A DNA stretch of 64,000 nt from NCBI GenBank assembly GCA_027858995.1, contig JAQIBP010000110.1:1-64000 (forward strand). Reading direction: 5' to 3'. How positions within the stretch are numbered: position 1 is the first letter of the stretch; the number at the start of each line of letters is the position of its first letter. This document shows positions 53,039 to 60,910 of the stretch, in pieces. The position numbers and the translations under genes were made by a program. A model generated the notes under the pieces. It searched no databases, had not been told where the DNA came from, and was given only the letters and a program-made list of their open reading frames with translations. Origin of the DNA: Deltaproteobacteria bacterium (GTDB lineage Bacteria; Desulfobacterota; Desulfobacteria; Desulfobacterales; Desulfobacteraceae).

Positions 53039-53172
53039 CCTTTGAATAATGTTCAATTTTGTTTTAGTTCAAGGAAGATGAAAATTATAACCAGGGGAAT
53101 ACATTGAGTATTCTGAGGATTATCATTTTCATATTCCGTGGAAATTGGGCAAAAGGGGGCGTTATTCAAAGG
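53039..53172. repeat. Palindromic intergenic element, copy F
   Basis: This 134-bp inverted repeat has termini CCTTTGAATAA and TTATTCAAAGG, the core AACC, the central hairpin AATAC-ATTGA-GTATT, then GAGGATTA and GGAAATTGGGC. It is between tupA and tupB, inside the operon. Copy G is a half copy of the same subtype. Confidence 0.8.
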
Positions 53173-53214
53173 TGTCAAAGCGTTGGGCTTAAATAGTAAA
53201 GGATATAGTGTATC

Positions 53215-53901
53215 ATGGATTTTATAGTTGCAGGCTTTATCAAAGCCATTGAGCTTCTGATTAGCGGTGACAGCTCAACATGGACTGCTATATTTGCAAC
53301 ACTGAAAGTATCGACCTGCTCCATGGTCTTGAGTATTGGAGCAGGACTACCCTGTGGATTCCTGCTTGGATATTTTGATTTCAGAGGGAAAAAAGCCTTG
53401 CGAACCTTTGTGGATACAATGCTTGCCCTTCCAACTGTTTTTATCGGTCTTGCTGTTTATGCATTTATCTCCCACCAGGGGCCTCTCGGTGAATTTAATC
53501 TTCTTTTCACGCTTACAGGAATTGCAATAGGTCAGACCATCCTTGCCCTGCCCATAGTAACAGCAATTACTGCTTCCACCATTGAAAATATTGATCATGA
53601 TCTTAAACTTACCCTTGTCACCCTCGGTGCAGGAAAACGCAATATTATTACTACCTGTCTATGGGAGGTGAGATATGGAATTCTTGCAGCAGCAGTTACA
53701 GCCTATGGCAGGGTTTTAACTGAAGTTGGCATATCAATGATGGTGGGCGGTAATATAAAATACCACACCAGGACCATTACAACAGCCATTGCCCTTGAGA
53801 CAAACAAGGGTCTATTTGCAAATGGTATTGCCCTTGGTCTTGTTTTAATTTTTATTGCATTTATTGTAAATTTATCTCTATCTTTTTTAAGGAAACAATG
53901 A
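53215..53901 (+). CDS. tupB: Tungstate ABC transporter permease TupB
   Basis: The 228-residue protein has about five to six transmembrane helices and the permease EAA-type loop (LGAGKRNIITTCLWEVRYGI). It starts DFIVAGFIKAIELLISGDSS, typical of TupB. AAGGAT lies 11 bases before the ATG. It overlaps tupC by four bases. Confidence 0.93.
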   Translation: MDFIVAGFIKAIELLISGDSSTWTAIFATLKVSTCSMVLSIGAGLPCGFLLGYFDFRGKKALRTFVDTMLALPTVFIGLAVYAFISHQGPLGEFNLLFTLTGIAIGQTILALPIVTAITASTIENIDHDLKLTLVTLGAGKRNIITTCLWEVRYGILAAAVTAYGRVLTEVGISMMVGGNIKYHTRTITTAIALETNKGLFANGIALGLVLIFIAFIVNLSLSFLRKQ

Positions 53902-54926
53902 CAATTAGAGAGCTGGCATACCATTTAAAAGATATCTGCCACTATTACGGCAATACAAAAGTGCTTGATATTGATGAGCTGAAGATAAAAAAAAGGTCAA
54001 TTACAGCTCTTATTGGCCCCAATGGAAGCGGCAAAAGCACACTTTTAAAACTTCTGGCTTTTGCACAGAAACCAACTCAGGGCCAAATCCTTTACAAAGG
54101 ACGTAAAGAGTATCCGTTTTCATCAGGAATACGTTCAAAAATAACACTTTTGACCCAGAAACCCTATCTTTTAAAAAGAACAATTTTTGAAAATATTGCC
54201 TATGGCCTGAAAATAAGAAAAGATACCGACAACCTTGAAAAGAGGGTAAAAGAGGCTCTTTTAAATGTCGGGCTTGATTATGAAAAATTCGAGAATAGAA
54301 AATGGCATGAATTATCAGGTGGTGAAGCCCAGAGAGTTGCCATGGCTGCAAGGCTGATTTTAAAACCGGAAGTATTACTGCTTGACGAACCTGTTGCAAG
54401 TGTTGACACAAAAAGTGCAAAACTTATCCGCAGAGCATCTTTAAATGCAAGACAAGAGTTGGGTACAACCCTTGTCATTGCAAGCCATGATCTGCAATGG
54501 CTCTATTCCATCAGTGACAGACAGATTTCCATGTTTAAAGGACAGCTGTTTTCCACTGGCATTGAAAATATAATCACACAACCCTTTGAAAAACAAAACA
54601 GTAAGACCCATATAAAAAGGCTTGATGATGGGCAGATCATCAAACTGCCGCCCCCTGCCCCGAAAACATGCAATGCCATTATAAGAAAAAAAAAAGTATT
54701 CATTGGCCTTGAACAACAAGAAGAGAGCGCAAGCCTTAATCAGTTGTACGGCCAGATAGCTTCCATGCTCTTTGAAAAGAAAACCGGCCTTATTATGACA
54801 ACTGTAACGGTTCATGACACCTCTTTTGTTTTAAGATTGAACCCGGATGAAATCACAAATCTGGAACTGCACCCGGGGAAAAAAGTTATTCTTAAATTTG
54901 ATATACACGATATTGAATGGATTTAA
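53898..54926 (+). CDS. tupC: Tungstate ABC transporter ATPase TupC
   Basis: The 342-residue protein has GPNGSGKSTLLKLLAF (Walker A), LSGGEAQRVAMAARL (signature), LLLDEPVASVD (Walker B) and a C-terminal MOP/TOBE-type oxyanion-binding domain (about 260-340, TTVTVHDTSFVLRLNPDEI). It powers tungstate import and may sense tungstate through the extra domain. Its stop codon reads TAAATAGTGCCCG, a repeat terminus. Confidence 0.93.
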   Translation: MTIRELAYHLKDICHYYGNTKVLDIDELKIKKRSITALIGPNGSGKSTLLKLLAFAQKPTQGQILYKGRKEYPFSSGIRSKITLLTQKPYLLKRTIFENIAYGLKIRKDTDNLEKRVKEALLNVGLDYEKFENRKWHELSGGEAQRVAMAARLILKPEVLLLDEPVASVDTKSAKLIRRASLNARQELGTTLVIASHDLQWLYSISDRQISMFKGQLFSTGIENIITQPFEKQNSKTHIKRLDDGQIIKLPPPAPKTCNAIIRKKKVFIGLEQQEESASLNQLYGQIASMLFEKKTGLIMTTVTVHDTSFVLRLNPDEITNLELHPGKKVILKFDIHDIEWI

Positions 54927-54927
54927 A

Positions 54928-54966
54928 TAGTGCCCGCTCGAAAACCGCTAATTCGTTCAGACTCTA
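54928..54966. repeat. Collapsed palindromic element, copy J
   Basis: The 39 bases TAGTGCCCGCTCGAAAACCG ... CAGACTCTA match one arm of a TAGTG-type copy plus the last part of the other. It fills the 44-base gap between tupC and mltA, which are convergent, and may serve both as a terminator remnant. Confidence 0.7.
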
Positions 54967-54970
54967 TATT

Positions 54971-56188
54971 CTATGGTTTTAAAACAAGAAAAAACAGTTT
55001 GCCATATTGATTCATATGGCCTGCTGTAAAAGTGGCATAATCACCATTGCCGCAAAAGAGATCTGCTCTTGCAGGACCATTAATGGCACCGCCTGTATCC
55101 TGGTTCAACACAAAAAAAGAGGTCTTTTCCCACTCCTTTAAAGAGTTGATATTTTCCGGGGCCGGCAGGCGTGACTGCATAAAACAAAGAGCGCCCTTAG
55201 GAAACATGCTGCTGTCTGTGGCAATGGAACGAAGAGGTGTAACTTCAACACCAAGAGATCCGTAAGGGCCGCCATCTACTGTTTGGAAAAAAACAAAACT
55301 TTCATTGTGGTGCAAAACTTCATCCATCCTGTCAGGATTGAGTTCAAGCCATTTTCTTATGGCCTGCATGGACATATCTTCCTTTAAAATTTCATTTTTC
55401 CCAATAAGATATCGCCCAATGGATTGGTAGGTATTCCCGTTGCTTTTCGCATAGTGAAGCCTTAATTCCTCTTTTGAATCAAGAACAACCCTGCCAGATC
55501 CCTGGATTTCAAGAAAAAACCTGTCCACACGGCTTTTAAGCCACACCAGAGGTTTTGATTTTACCTTAAAATCCTCCATAAAATTGATTTGTGCTCTTGA
55601 ATAATAGGGGACAATTCTGTTTTTTAAACCATCAACCCTTGCAACAAGACGTTTATGCCCGTCATACTTATCTGAAAAGAGTGATAGATCAATTTCCAAT
55701 AAATCATCCGGGATGGAATACAGAGGATATTTATAAATATCACTCTTTTTTAAACTGCCTTCATAAATGGGCTCAAAATACCCTGTAAAAAGAGTTTGCT
55801 CCTCCTCATTTCCTGCTGCCGCATAAACAGTAAACTTTGATTCTATGAATTTATTCAAAGCCTTAACAGATTGCTTTTCTTGTAAAAAATCCCTGAATGT
55901 CTCCAAAGAGGTAATCAGGTGGGCAGCATTGTATATCTCTTTTCCATATTGATATTTTCTTTGGAAAGGAACTCTTTTAAAATATGCAAGACTATTATCA
56001 ATGGAAGTGTTGAAGCCTTTAAAATCAAGATTATCGTCAAATATAGGATAATCCTTAAGTTTAAGTTTTTTTAAAGAGTTAAATTTTGTAATATCTTCTC
56101 TTACACCTGGAAAGCATCCACAAAAAAAACAGACCAGTGCAACAAAAAAACAAATCCGGATATTATTCAGTGATATCTTCTTTATCAT
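54971..56188 (-). CDS. mltA: Membrane-bound lytic murein transglycosylase A
   Basis: The 405-residue protein starts with a lipoprotein-type signal (VALVCFFCGCFPG). It contains MltA family blocks: LFTGYFEPIYEGSLKKSD, RAQINFMEDFK, IQGSGRVVL and the catalytic-Asp region LNQDTGGAINGPARADLFCG. It cleaves peptidoglycan glycan strands at the outer membrane. It overlaps rmuC by 26 bases. Confidence 0.94.
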   Translation of the reverse strand: MIKKISLNNIRICFFVALVCFFCGCFPGVREDITKFNSLKKLKLKDYPIFDDNLDFKGFNTSIDNSLAYFKRVPFQRKYQYGKEIYNAAHLITSLETFRDFLQEKQSVKALNKFIESKFTVYAAAGNEEEQTLFTGYFEPIYEGSLKKSDIYKYPLYSIPDDLLEIDLSLFSDKYDGHKRLVARVDGLKNRIVPYYSRAQINFMEDFKVKSKPLVWLKSRVDRFFLEIQGSGRVVLDSKEELRLHYAKSNGNTYQSIGRYLIGKNEILKEDMSMQAIRKWLELNPDRMDEVLHHNESFVFFQTVDGGPYGSLGVEVTPLRSIATDSSMFPKGALCFMQSRLPAPENINSLKEWEKTSFFVLNQDTGGAINGPARADLFCGNGDYATFTAGHMNQYGKLFFLVLKP

Positions 56189-57218
56189 CTTGATATTGCC
56201 TGTTAAATTCTCTAATTAAGGTTTTTGAATGCTCTATCTCCTGCAGATCATCTAAAGTCTGCAAAGATACATCCAGGCCATCCAGTTTTCTTGCCGAGGA
56301 CATAACCCTTGTCTCCATAGCACCCACTGTTCTATTATAGGTTGCCACACATTTTGCAATATCTTTTCCCAGACGGTTGATATTATCGGTCATGGTACAA
56401 AGCCTTGAAAAAAGCTCAACTCCAAGATTTCTGATCTCCTGGGCATTTTCATAACTCCTTTTTTGTTTCCATGAATACAAAATCGCCTTTAAAAGTGCTA
56501 TCAATGTTGTGGGTGTCGCAAGAATGACTCCTTTTTCTATTCCCCTCTCTATCAAATCCGGACAGTGGCTCACAGCAGCAGAGAAAAAGTTTTCTCCTGG
56601 AATAAACAGCACCACAAATTCAGGAGATGGAGAAATATGCTGGAAATAATTTTTAGAAGACAAATTTAATATATGCTTCATCACCTGCTGCCCGTGATGC
56701 TTCATACGCTCTTTTTTTTCTTCCTCCCCCGTAGCTTCAAGGGCATCAAGATAGGCCATTAAAGGCACCTTTGAATCAATTATGATTTTACGGTTTTCCG
56801 GCAGGGTAACAACCATGTCAGGCCGAACTAAGCCCTTGCCATTCCCGGATGAAAGCTGCTCTTCAAAATCACAGTATTCAGACATTCCGGAAAGCTCAGC
56901 CACTCTCTTTAAAGTTATCTCCCCCCAGCGCCCCCGGACATGTGGAACCCTTAATGCCTTTACAAGATTTGCCGTCTCAATATTAAGATTATTCTGCCCT
57001 CTTCCCATTTCAAGAAGTTTTTCAGTGATGGAACCATAAGCCTGCTGTCTCTCTTTTTCCATTTCAGCAAGGCGCTGCTCATATCTGTCAAGGCTTTTTT
57101 GAACAGGATCAATGGTCTTTGACAAAGAAGATCGACGTAATTTTGCAAAGATAATACATACAAGTACACCAAGAAAAAAACCAGCCGTACAAAACACCAG
57201 GTTTCCAAGGGTAATCAC
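56163..57218 (-). CDS. rmuC: RmuC-family DNA recombination protein
   Basis: The 351-residue protein has an N-terminal transmembrane helix (about 5-25), a coiled coil and the RmuC nuclease-like domain with RGRWGEITLKRVAELSGM, RPDMVVTLPENRKIIIDSKV and VVLFIPGENFFSAAV. The fold belongs to the PD-(D/E)XK group. The start is GTG. It lies between mltA and moaC in one transcription unit. Confidence 0.9.
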   Translation of the reverse strand: MITLGNLVFCTAGFFLGVLVCIIFAKLRRSSLSKTIDPVQKSLDRYEQRLAEMEKERQQAYGSITEKLLEMGRGQNNLNIETANLVKALRVPHVRGRWGEITLKRVAELSGMSEYCDFEEQLSSGNGKGLVRPDMVVTLPENRKIIIDSKVPLMAYLDALEATGEEEKKERMKHHGQQVMKHILNLSSKNYFQHISPSPEFVVLFIPGENFFSAAVSHCPDLIERGIEKGVILATPTTLIALLKAILYSWKQKRSYENAQEIRNLGVELFSRLCTMTDNINRLGKDIAKCVATYNRTVGAMETRVMSSARKLDGLDVSLQTLDDLQEIEHSKTLIREFNRQYQDDKEDITE

Positions 57219-57225
57219 GCTATTA

Positions 57226-57702
57226 CTATCTATCAGTATATGTTCCGCTTTTTCCCCCTGATTTGGATTTAAGTCTGATATCAGATATTCTCATTGCCCT
57301 GTCATAGGACTTGCACATATCATATATGGTTAAAGCTGCAACAGATACAGCAGTCAACGCCTCCATCTCCACACCTGTTTTCTCTGTCAAAGATACCTCT
57401 GCCTCAATATCAATACAAAAATTTTTTGTATCAAAGGCAAAATCAACCCTGGCATGGGTAATATTGATGGGATGACACATGGGAATCAGATCAGATGTTT
57501 TCTTTGCTGCCATAACTCCTGCAATCCTGGCTGTTTCAAGTACATTGCCCTTTTTCACTTTTGCATCCATGATCATGGCGAGAGTATCAGCCTCCATTGA
57601 AATTTTTCCTTTGGCCACAGCAATGCGTTTGGTTTTCTGTTTATCACCCACATCCACCATTCTCACCCTGCCCTCTTTATCAAGATGTGTAAAATCCGTC
57701 AT
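57226..57702 (-). CDS. moaC: Cyclic pyranopterin monophosphate synthase MoaC
   Basis: The 158-residue protein has MVDVGDKQKTKRIAVAKGKI, CHPINITHARVDF and KTGVEMEALTAVSVAALTIY, the family blocks including the catalytic Lys and Asp positions. It completes cyclic pyranopterin monophosphate for molybdenum and tungsten cofactor. GAGGGTGAG precedes the ATG. Copy C of the repeat separates it from moaE. Confidence 0.96.
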   Translation of the reverse strand: MTDFTHLDKEGRVRMVDVGDKQKTKRIAVAKGKISMEADTLAMIMDAKVKKGNVLETARIAGVMAAKKTSDLIPMCHPINITHARVDFAFDTKNFCIDIEAEVSLTEKTGVEMEALTAVSVAALTIYDMCKSYDRAMRISDIRLKSKSGGKSGTYTDR

Positions 57703-57730
57703 TTTCTCACCCTCAAATTATAGAAATCAT

Positions 57731-57853
57731 TGAAAAGTTGTAATTTTGTCCAAGTACAAGGCAGGAAAAAATTTTTACCGGAGCCATACAAATAGTATTG
57801 CGAGGATTAAAATTTTTCCCTAACGCCGTAATTGGAAAAATTACGGCTTTTCA
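57731..57853. repeat. Palindromic intergenic element, copy C
   Basis: This 123-bp inverted repeat has termini TGAAAAGTTGTAATTTTG and its imperfect complement ending GGCTTTTCA. It shares CAAGTACAAGGCAGG, ACC, the hairpin ATAC-AAATA-GTAT, GCGAGGATTAAAAT and AACGCCGTAATTGG. The last codons and stop of moaE (SEKP-TAA) lie in its right arm. It is inside the mobA-moaE-moaC operon. Confidence 0.85.
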
Positions 57854-58212
57854 CTTTTAAAATACTGTTTTTTGGTTGTGGCCTGAGCCTTAATAAGATT
57901 CAAAGTATCAGTCAAAGATTCAATCACATTCTCCCTGATATTACCTGCAACCACAAGGAACATAACATCATCACCAACAACAAGTTCTCTGTCTTCATTA
58001 ATATGAATCAATATTTCAATAATTCCAGGCCTTTTTTTCTGCTCTTTTATAATCTCATCAAGTTTTTTGTGATCAACTGAAACCTTGAGACCTGTAACTT
58101 CATCCCCTTCTCTTGATGTAGCCCTTACAACACCATTATGGCATAAAATCATCCCTGCCTTATGATAGTCAGGATGCTGCTTTATCTGATTCATCATGGT
58201 TTCCATATTCAT
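57841..58212 (-). CDS. moaE: MoaE-type molybdopterin synthase catalytic subunit
   Basis: The 123-residue protein reads GMILCHNGVVRATSREGDEV, IEILIHINEDRELVVGDDVM, and ends ATTKKQYFKS. This fits the short MoaE homologues found in deltaproteobacteria; the family lysines near the end are present (KKQ). The enzyme adds sulfur to make molybdopterin. A good GAGGA precedes the ATG. The C-terminal SEKP and the stop are encoded by copy C. Confidence 0.85.
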   Translation of the reverse strand: MNMETMMNQIKQHPDYHKAGMILCHNGVVRATSREGDEVTGLKVSVDHKKLDEIIKEQKKRPGIIEILIHINEDRELVVGDDVMFLVVAGNIRENVIESLTDTLNLIKAQATTKKQYFKSEKP

Positions 58213-58230
58213 AGTATATTCCTCTTTATT

Positions 58231-58375
58231 TAGTGTCTGAACGAAAACCTGATAATTTGTTCAAGTACAAGGCGGGGAAAAATTTTAACCACAGACATAC
58301 AAGTAGTATTTCGAGGATTAAAATTTTTTACCAACGCCGTAATTGGGCAAATTAGCGGTTTTCGGTCGGGCACTA
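58231..58375. repeat. Palindromic intergenic element, copy B
   Basis: This 145-bp inverted repeat has termini TAGTGTCTGAACGAAAACC and GGTTTTCGGTCGGGCACTA, centre ATAC-AAGTA-GTAT followed by TTCGAGGATTAAAA. It is the cleanest copy of the TAGTG type. It starts one base after the mobA stop and lies before moaE in the same operon. Confidence 0.87.
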
Positions 58376-58376
58376 T

Positions 58377-58979
58377 TTACCTGTTATCTGCCATCAACTG
58401 GGCTTTTTTCAAATCTTCCGGTGTATTTACATTAAAAATAAACTGCATCTGCGGATCTATTTTTTTTAACTGCTCCACAGGTATCTCTTTGACCTTTTTT
58501 TTTCTGAAAAACTTTTTAATCATAAAAATATTCTTTTCAAGATTATCCTCTATCAGAGGGATACAATCTTTTGAATAGACAGCAGACAAAGCCTCAAGCC
58601 CGTCATCGGTTCTGGGAACAATCACATCATATCCTGGTTCAATCTGACCCACAATATGTTCAACAACTAATTGATTAACAAAAGGGGTATCACAGGCTGT
58701 AACATATGCATATGGAAAAGATGCATAAAACAGCCCTGCATGGAGTCCTGCAAGTGCACATTTTGAAGGAATAATATCTGTCACAATTGACATGTCAAGA
58801 TCTGCAAATTCCCCGGGCTCATTTACAACAATAATAATTTCTTTGAACAGGCTGGCAACCATTGCAGAAATATTCTCAAGAATCATTGAATTCCCAACTT
58901 TTTGAAATGCCTTTCTCTTGCCTGGAAGCCTGCTGTTTTTCCCGCCGGCAAGAATAACCCCAGTACAATCAAATTTCAT
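58377..58979 (-). CDS. mobA: Molybdenum cofactor guanylyltransferase MobA
   Basis: The 200-residue protein has VILAGGKNSRLPGKRKAF at the start, the nucleotide-binding motif of MobA with changes in the SRMG part, and TACDTPFVN with the metal-binding Asp. It attaches GMP to molybdopterin. The stop is TAAATAGTGCCCG, the repeat terminus. Genes mobA, moaE and moaC run on the same strand. Confidence 0.9.
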   Translation of the reverse strand: MKFDCTGVILAGGKNSRLPGKRKAFQKVGNSMILENISAMVASLFKEIIIVVNEPGEFADLDMSIVTDIIPSKCALAGLHAGLFYASFPYAYVTACDTPFVNQLVVEHIVGQIEPGYDVIVPRTDDGLEALSAVYSKDCIPLIEDNLEKNIFMIKKFFRKKKVKEIPVEQLKKIDPQMQFIFNVNTPEDLKKAQLMADNR

Positions 58980-59160
58980 AAAATCTGCCCTGCTGTTTTT
59001 CTTTGATCCATTATAACAAACATCAAATCACATACACTGATTATAGCAACTTAAATTGAAAATCAACACCTTAATCCAAAATTAGAACTTCAAACTATTG
59101 CCCGCCATTAAAAAAAATGATACAAATTAGAATTTATCTAAACCATAACAGGGCTTTTAT

Positions 59161-59697
59161 ATGAAAAAGAGAACAACAATTCTGAATGATCAGGATTTTA
59201 AAAGAATCATCACAAGAATTGCCCATGAAATAATAGAAAAGCATAGAGGAACCCAAAACCTTGCCCTTGTAGGAATACAGACCCGTGGAGACTTTCTTGC
59301 AAAAAGAGTGGCAGATCAAATTCAAAAGATAGAGAATGTAGATCTTCCTTTTGGAAGCATGGATATAAACATGTACAGGGATGACTGGACAAAAATAAGT
59401 CACAAACCCATTGTAAGGCCATCCAACATCCCGTTCAGCGTTGATGACATGGATATTATTCTTGTGGATGATGTCCTGTTTACCGGCAGGACCATAAGAG
59501 CTGCCATGGATGCCTTAATGGATTTTGGAAGGCCTTCACGTATTGAACTTGCCATCCTTGTAGACAGAGGACACAGGGAGCTTCCCATACAGGCTGATTA
59601 CAAGGGGATATCAATGGATACTGCACATCAGGATATGATAACCGTACTTGTTAAAGAGAATGACAACAAAGATATTGTTTATATTGAACAGGATTAA
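59161..59697 (+). CDS. pyrR: PyrR bifunctional regulator/uracil phosphoribosyltransferase
   Basis: The 178-residue protein has RTTILNDQDFKRIITRIAHE, LVGIQTRGDFLAKRVA and the PRPP-binding loop ILVDDVLFTGRTIRAAMDAL. PyrR binds pyr mRNA leaders and salvages uracil. No pyr genes lie beside it, so it acts at other loci. It starts about 180 bases from mobA in divergent orientation. moaB follows three bases later. Confidence 0.95.
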   Translation: MKKRTTILNDQDFKRIITRIAHEIIEKHRGTQNLALVGIQTRGDFLAKRVADQIQKIENVDLPFGSMDINMYRDDWTKISHKPIVRPSNIPFSVDDMDIILVDDVLFTGRTIRAAMDALMDFGRPSRIELAILVDRGHRELPIQADYKGISMDTAHQDMITVLVKENDNKDIVYIEQD

Positions 59698-59700
59698 CAC

Positions 59701-60204
59701 ATGAGCACATTGCTGCATAAAAAAAATGTACCCCGGAATATTAAAATTGCCGTGATCACAGTTTCCACAACAAGAAAACTCTCTGAAGACAAATCTGGAA
59801 CGTGGATTAAAAAACAGGCAAAAAAAGAGGGACACGAAGTAATAATTCACCAGGTGGTAACAGATGATATTCAGGCCATAGCAGAATTAACTGAACATAT
59901 TACCCAGCAGATCTGCCCCGATGCTGTTATCATGACCGGCGGCACAGGCATAAGCCCGCAAGATGTTACAATTGAAGCAGTTAAACCCCTCTTTGCAAAA
60001 GAACTTACAGCCTTTGGTGTCCTTTTTGCCCAGTTAAGTTTTGAAGAGATTGATTCTGCTGCCATTTTATCCCGTGCCACAGCTGGAATTATAGAAAATA
60101 CAACAGTTTTTTGCATGCCCGGCAGTATAAAGGCGTGTAAACTGGCATGTAAAAACCTGATATTCCCGGAACTTGGACATATTTTAAAGCATATTAAGGA
60201 ATAG
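59701..60204 (+). CDS. moaB: MoaB/MogA-type molybdopterin adenylyltransferase
   Basis: The 167-residue protein has the MPT-binding motif MTGGTGISPQDVTIEAVKPL, followed by LSRATAGIIENTTVFCMPGS. It adenylylates molybdopterin before metal insertion. It sits in a plus-strand operon between pyrR and a hypothetical gene, opposite the minus-strand mobA-moaE-moaC genes. Confidence 0.92.
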   Translation: MSTLLHKKNVPRNIKIAVITVSTTRKLSEDKSGTWIKKQAKKEGHEVIIHQVVTDDIQAIAELTEHITQQICPDAVIMTGGTGISPQDVTIEAVKPLFAKELTAFGVLFAQLSFEEIDSAAILSRATAGIIENTTVFCMPGSIKACKLACKNLIFPELGHILKHIKE

Positions 60205-60208
60205 AAAG

Positions 60209-60613
60209 ATGAAAGCATTAGAAGAGTTTATTGAAAACTGGAAAGAGACTGAAGATAAAAACAGACAGGCCTTTATTGAACTTTATGAACATCTGCAGAC
60301 ACTTGAAAATACGGTTTTTGAATTCAATGCCCGGCCCAAGGTCAGTTATTCCCTTCGCCCTAAGCATAAAACACAAAAAAACCGTTCTCTTTTTGCCATG
60401 GTGGATGTTATTGATGATGACCCAGAAGCAAGATGGCTGTCTGTCTGCTTTTACGGAGAGATGATTACAGATCCGGATGAAGCAGGAGAACTCATACCCG
60501 AAGGCCTGCTTGGTGAGGACGGCTACTGCTTTGATCTGTATGAATATGACAAGGATGAAATTCAATATCTCAAACAGCGGCTGACCCAGGCCCATGAAAA
60601 TGCAAAAGAGTAA
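60209..60613 (+). CDS. Conserved hypothetical protein after moaB
   Basis: The 134-residue protein has a helical N-terminal half (about 1-45) and a compact domain with FAMVDVIDDDPEARWLSVCF, YGEMITDPDEAGELIPEG and GEDGYCFDLYEYDK. No known family is recognised. It begins four bases after moaB, so it belongs to that operon. Its composition is acidic, consistent with a soluble protein. Confidence 0.7.
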   Translation: MKALEEFIENWKETEDKNRQAFIELYEHLQTLENTVFEFNARPKVSYSLRPKHKTQKNRSLFAMVDVIDDDPEARWLSVCFYGEMITDPDEAGELIPEGLLGEDGYCFDLYEYDKDEIQYLKQRLTQAHENAKE

Positions 60614-60651
60614 TATGACTGATGCCTTAAAAAAAATGAATATCATTAACT

Positions 60652-60850
60652 TAGTGCCTGACTGAAAACACATGTTTGGATGAAAAATTGCCCATATGTG
60701 AGGCGCAAGGCTCGAAGAGATGCGCATGCATACAATTTTGAAACCGGAGTGTACTGTAGTACATGAGGCCAGTTTTAAAATTTGGCAAAAGTTTGAAGCA
60801 ACGAAGCAGATGGGTGAGTTTTCGTCCAAACAGACAATTTATAAACACTA
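60652..60850. repeat. Palindromic intergenic element, copy H
   Basis: This 199-bp inverted repeat has termini TAGTGCCTGACTGAAAACA and TAAACACTA. Its inner arms TGTTTGGATGAAAA and TTTTCGTCCAAACA pair well. The centre is GTACTGTAGTAC with GAAACCGGAG before it and GAGGCC after it, like the other copies. It belongs to a more divergent subtype. It lies 60 bases before the sat start. Confidence 0.8.
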
Positions 60851-60910
60851 CTCAAGTTTATTGCAGGGAGTGAATACCCCACCACCCTCTGTAACCGACA
60901 AGGCGGAGCT

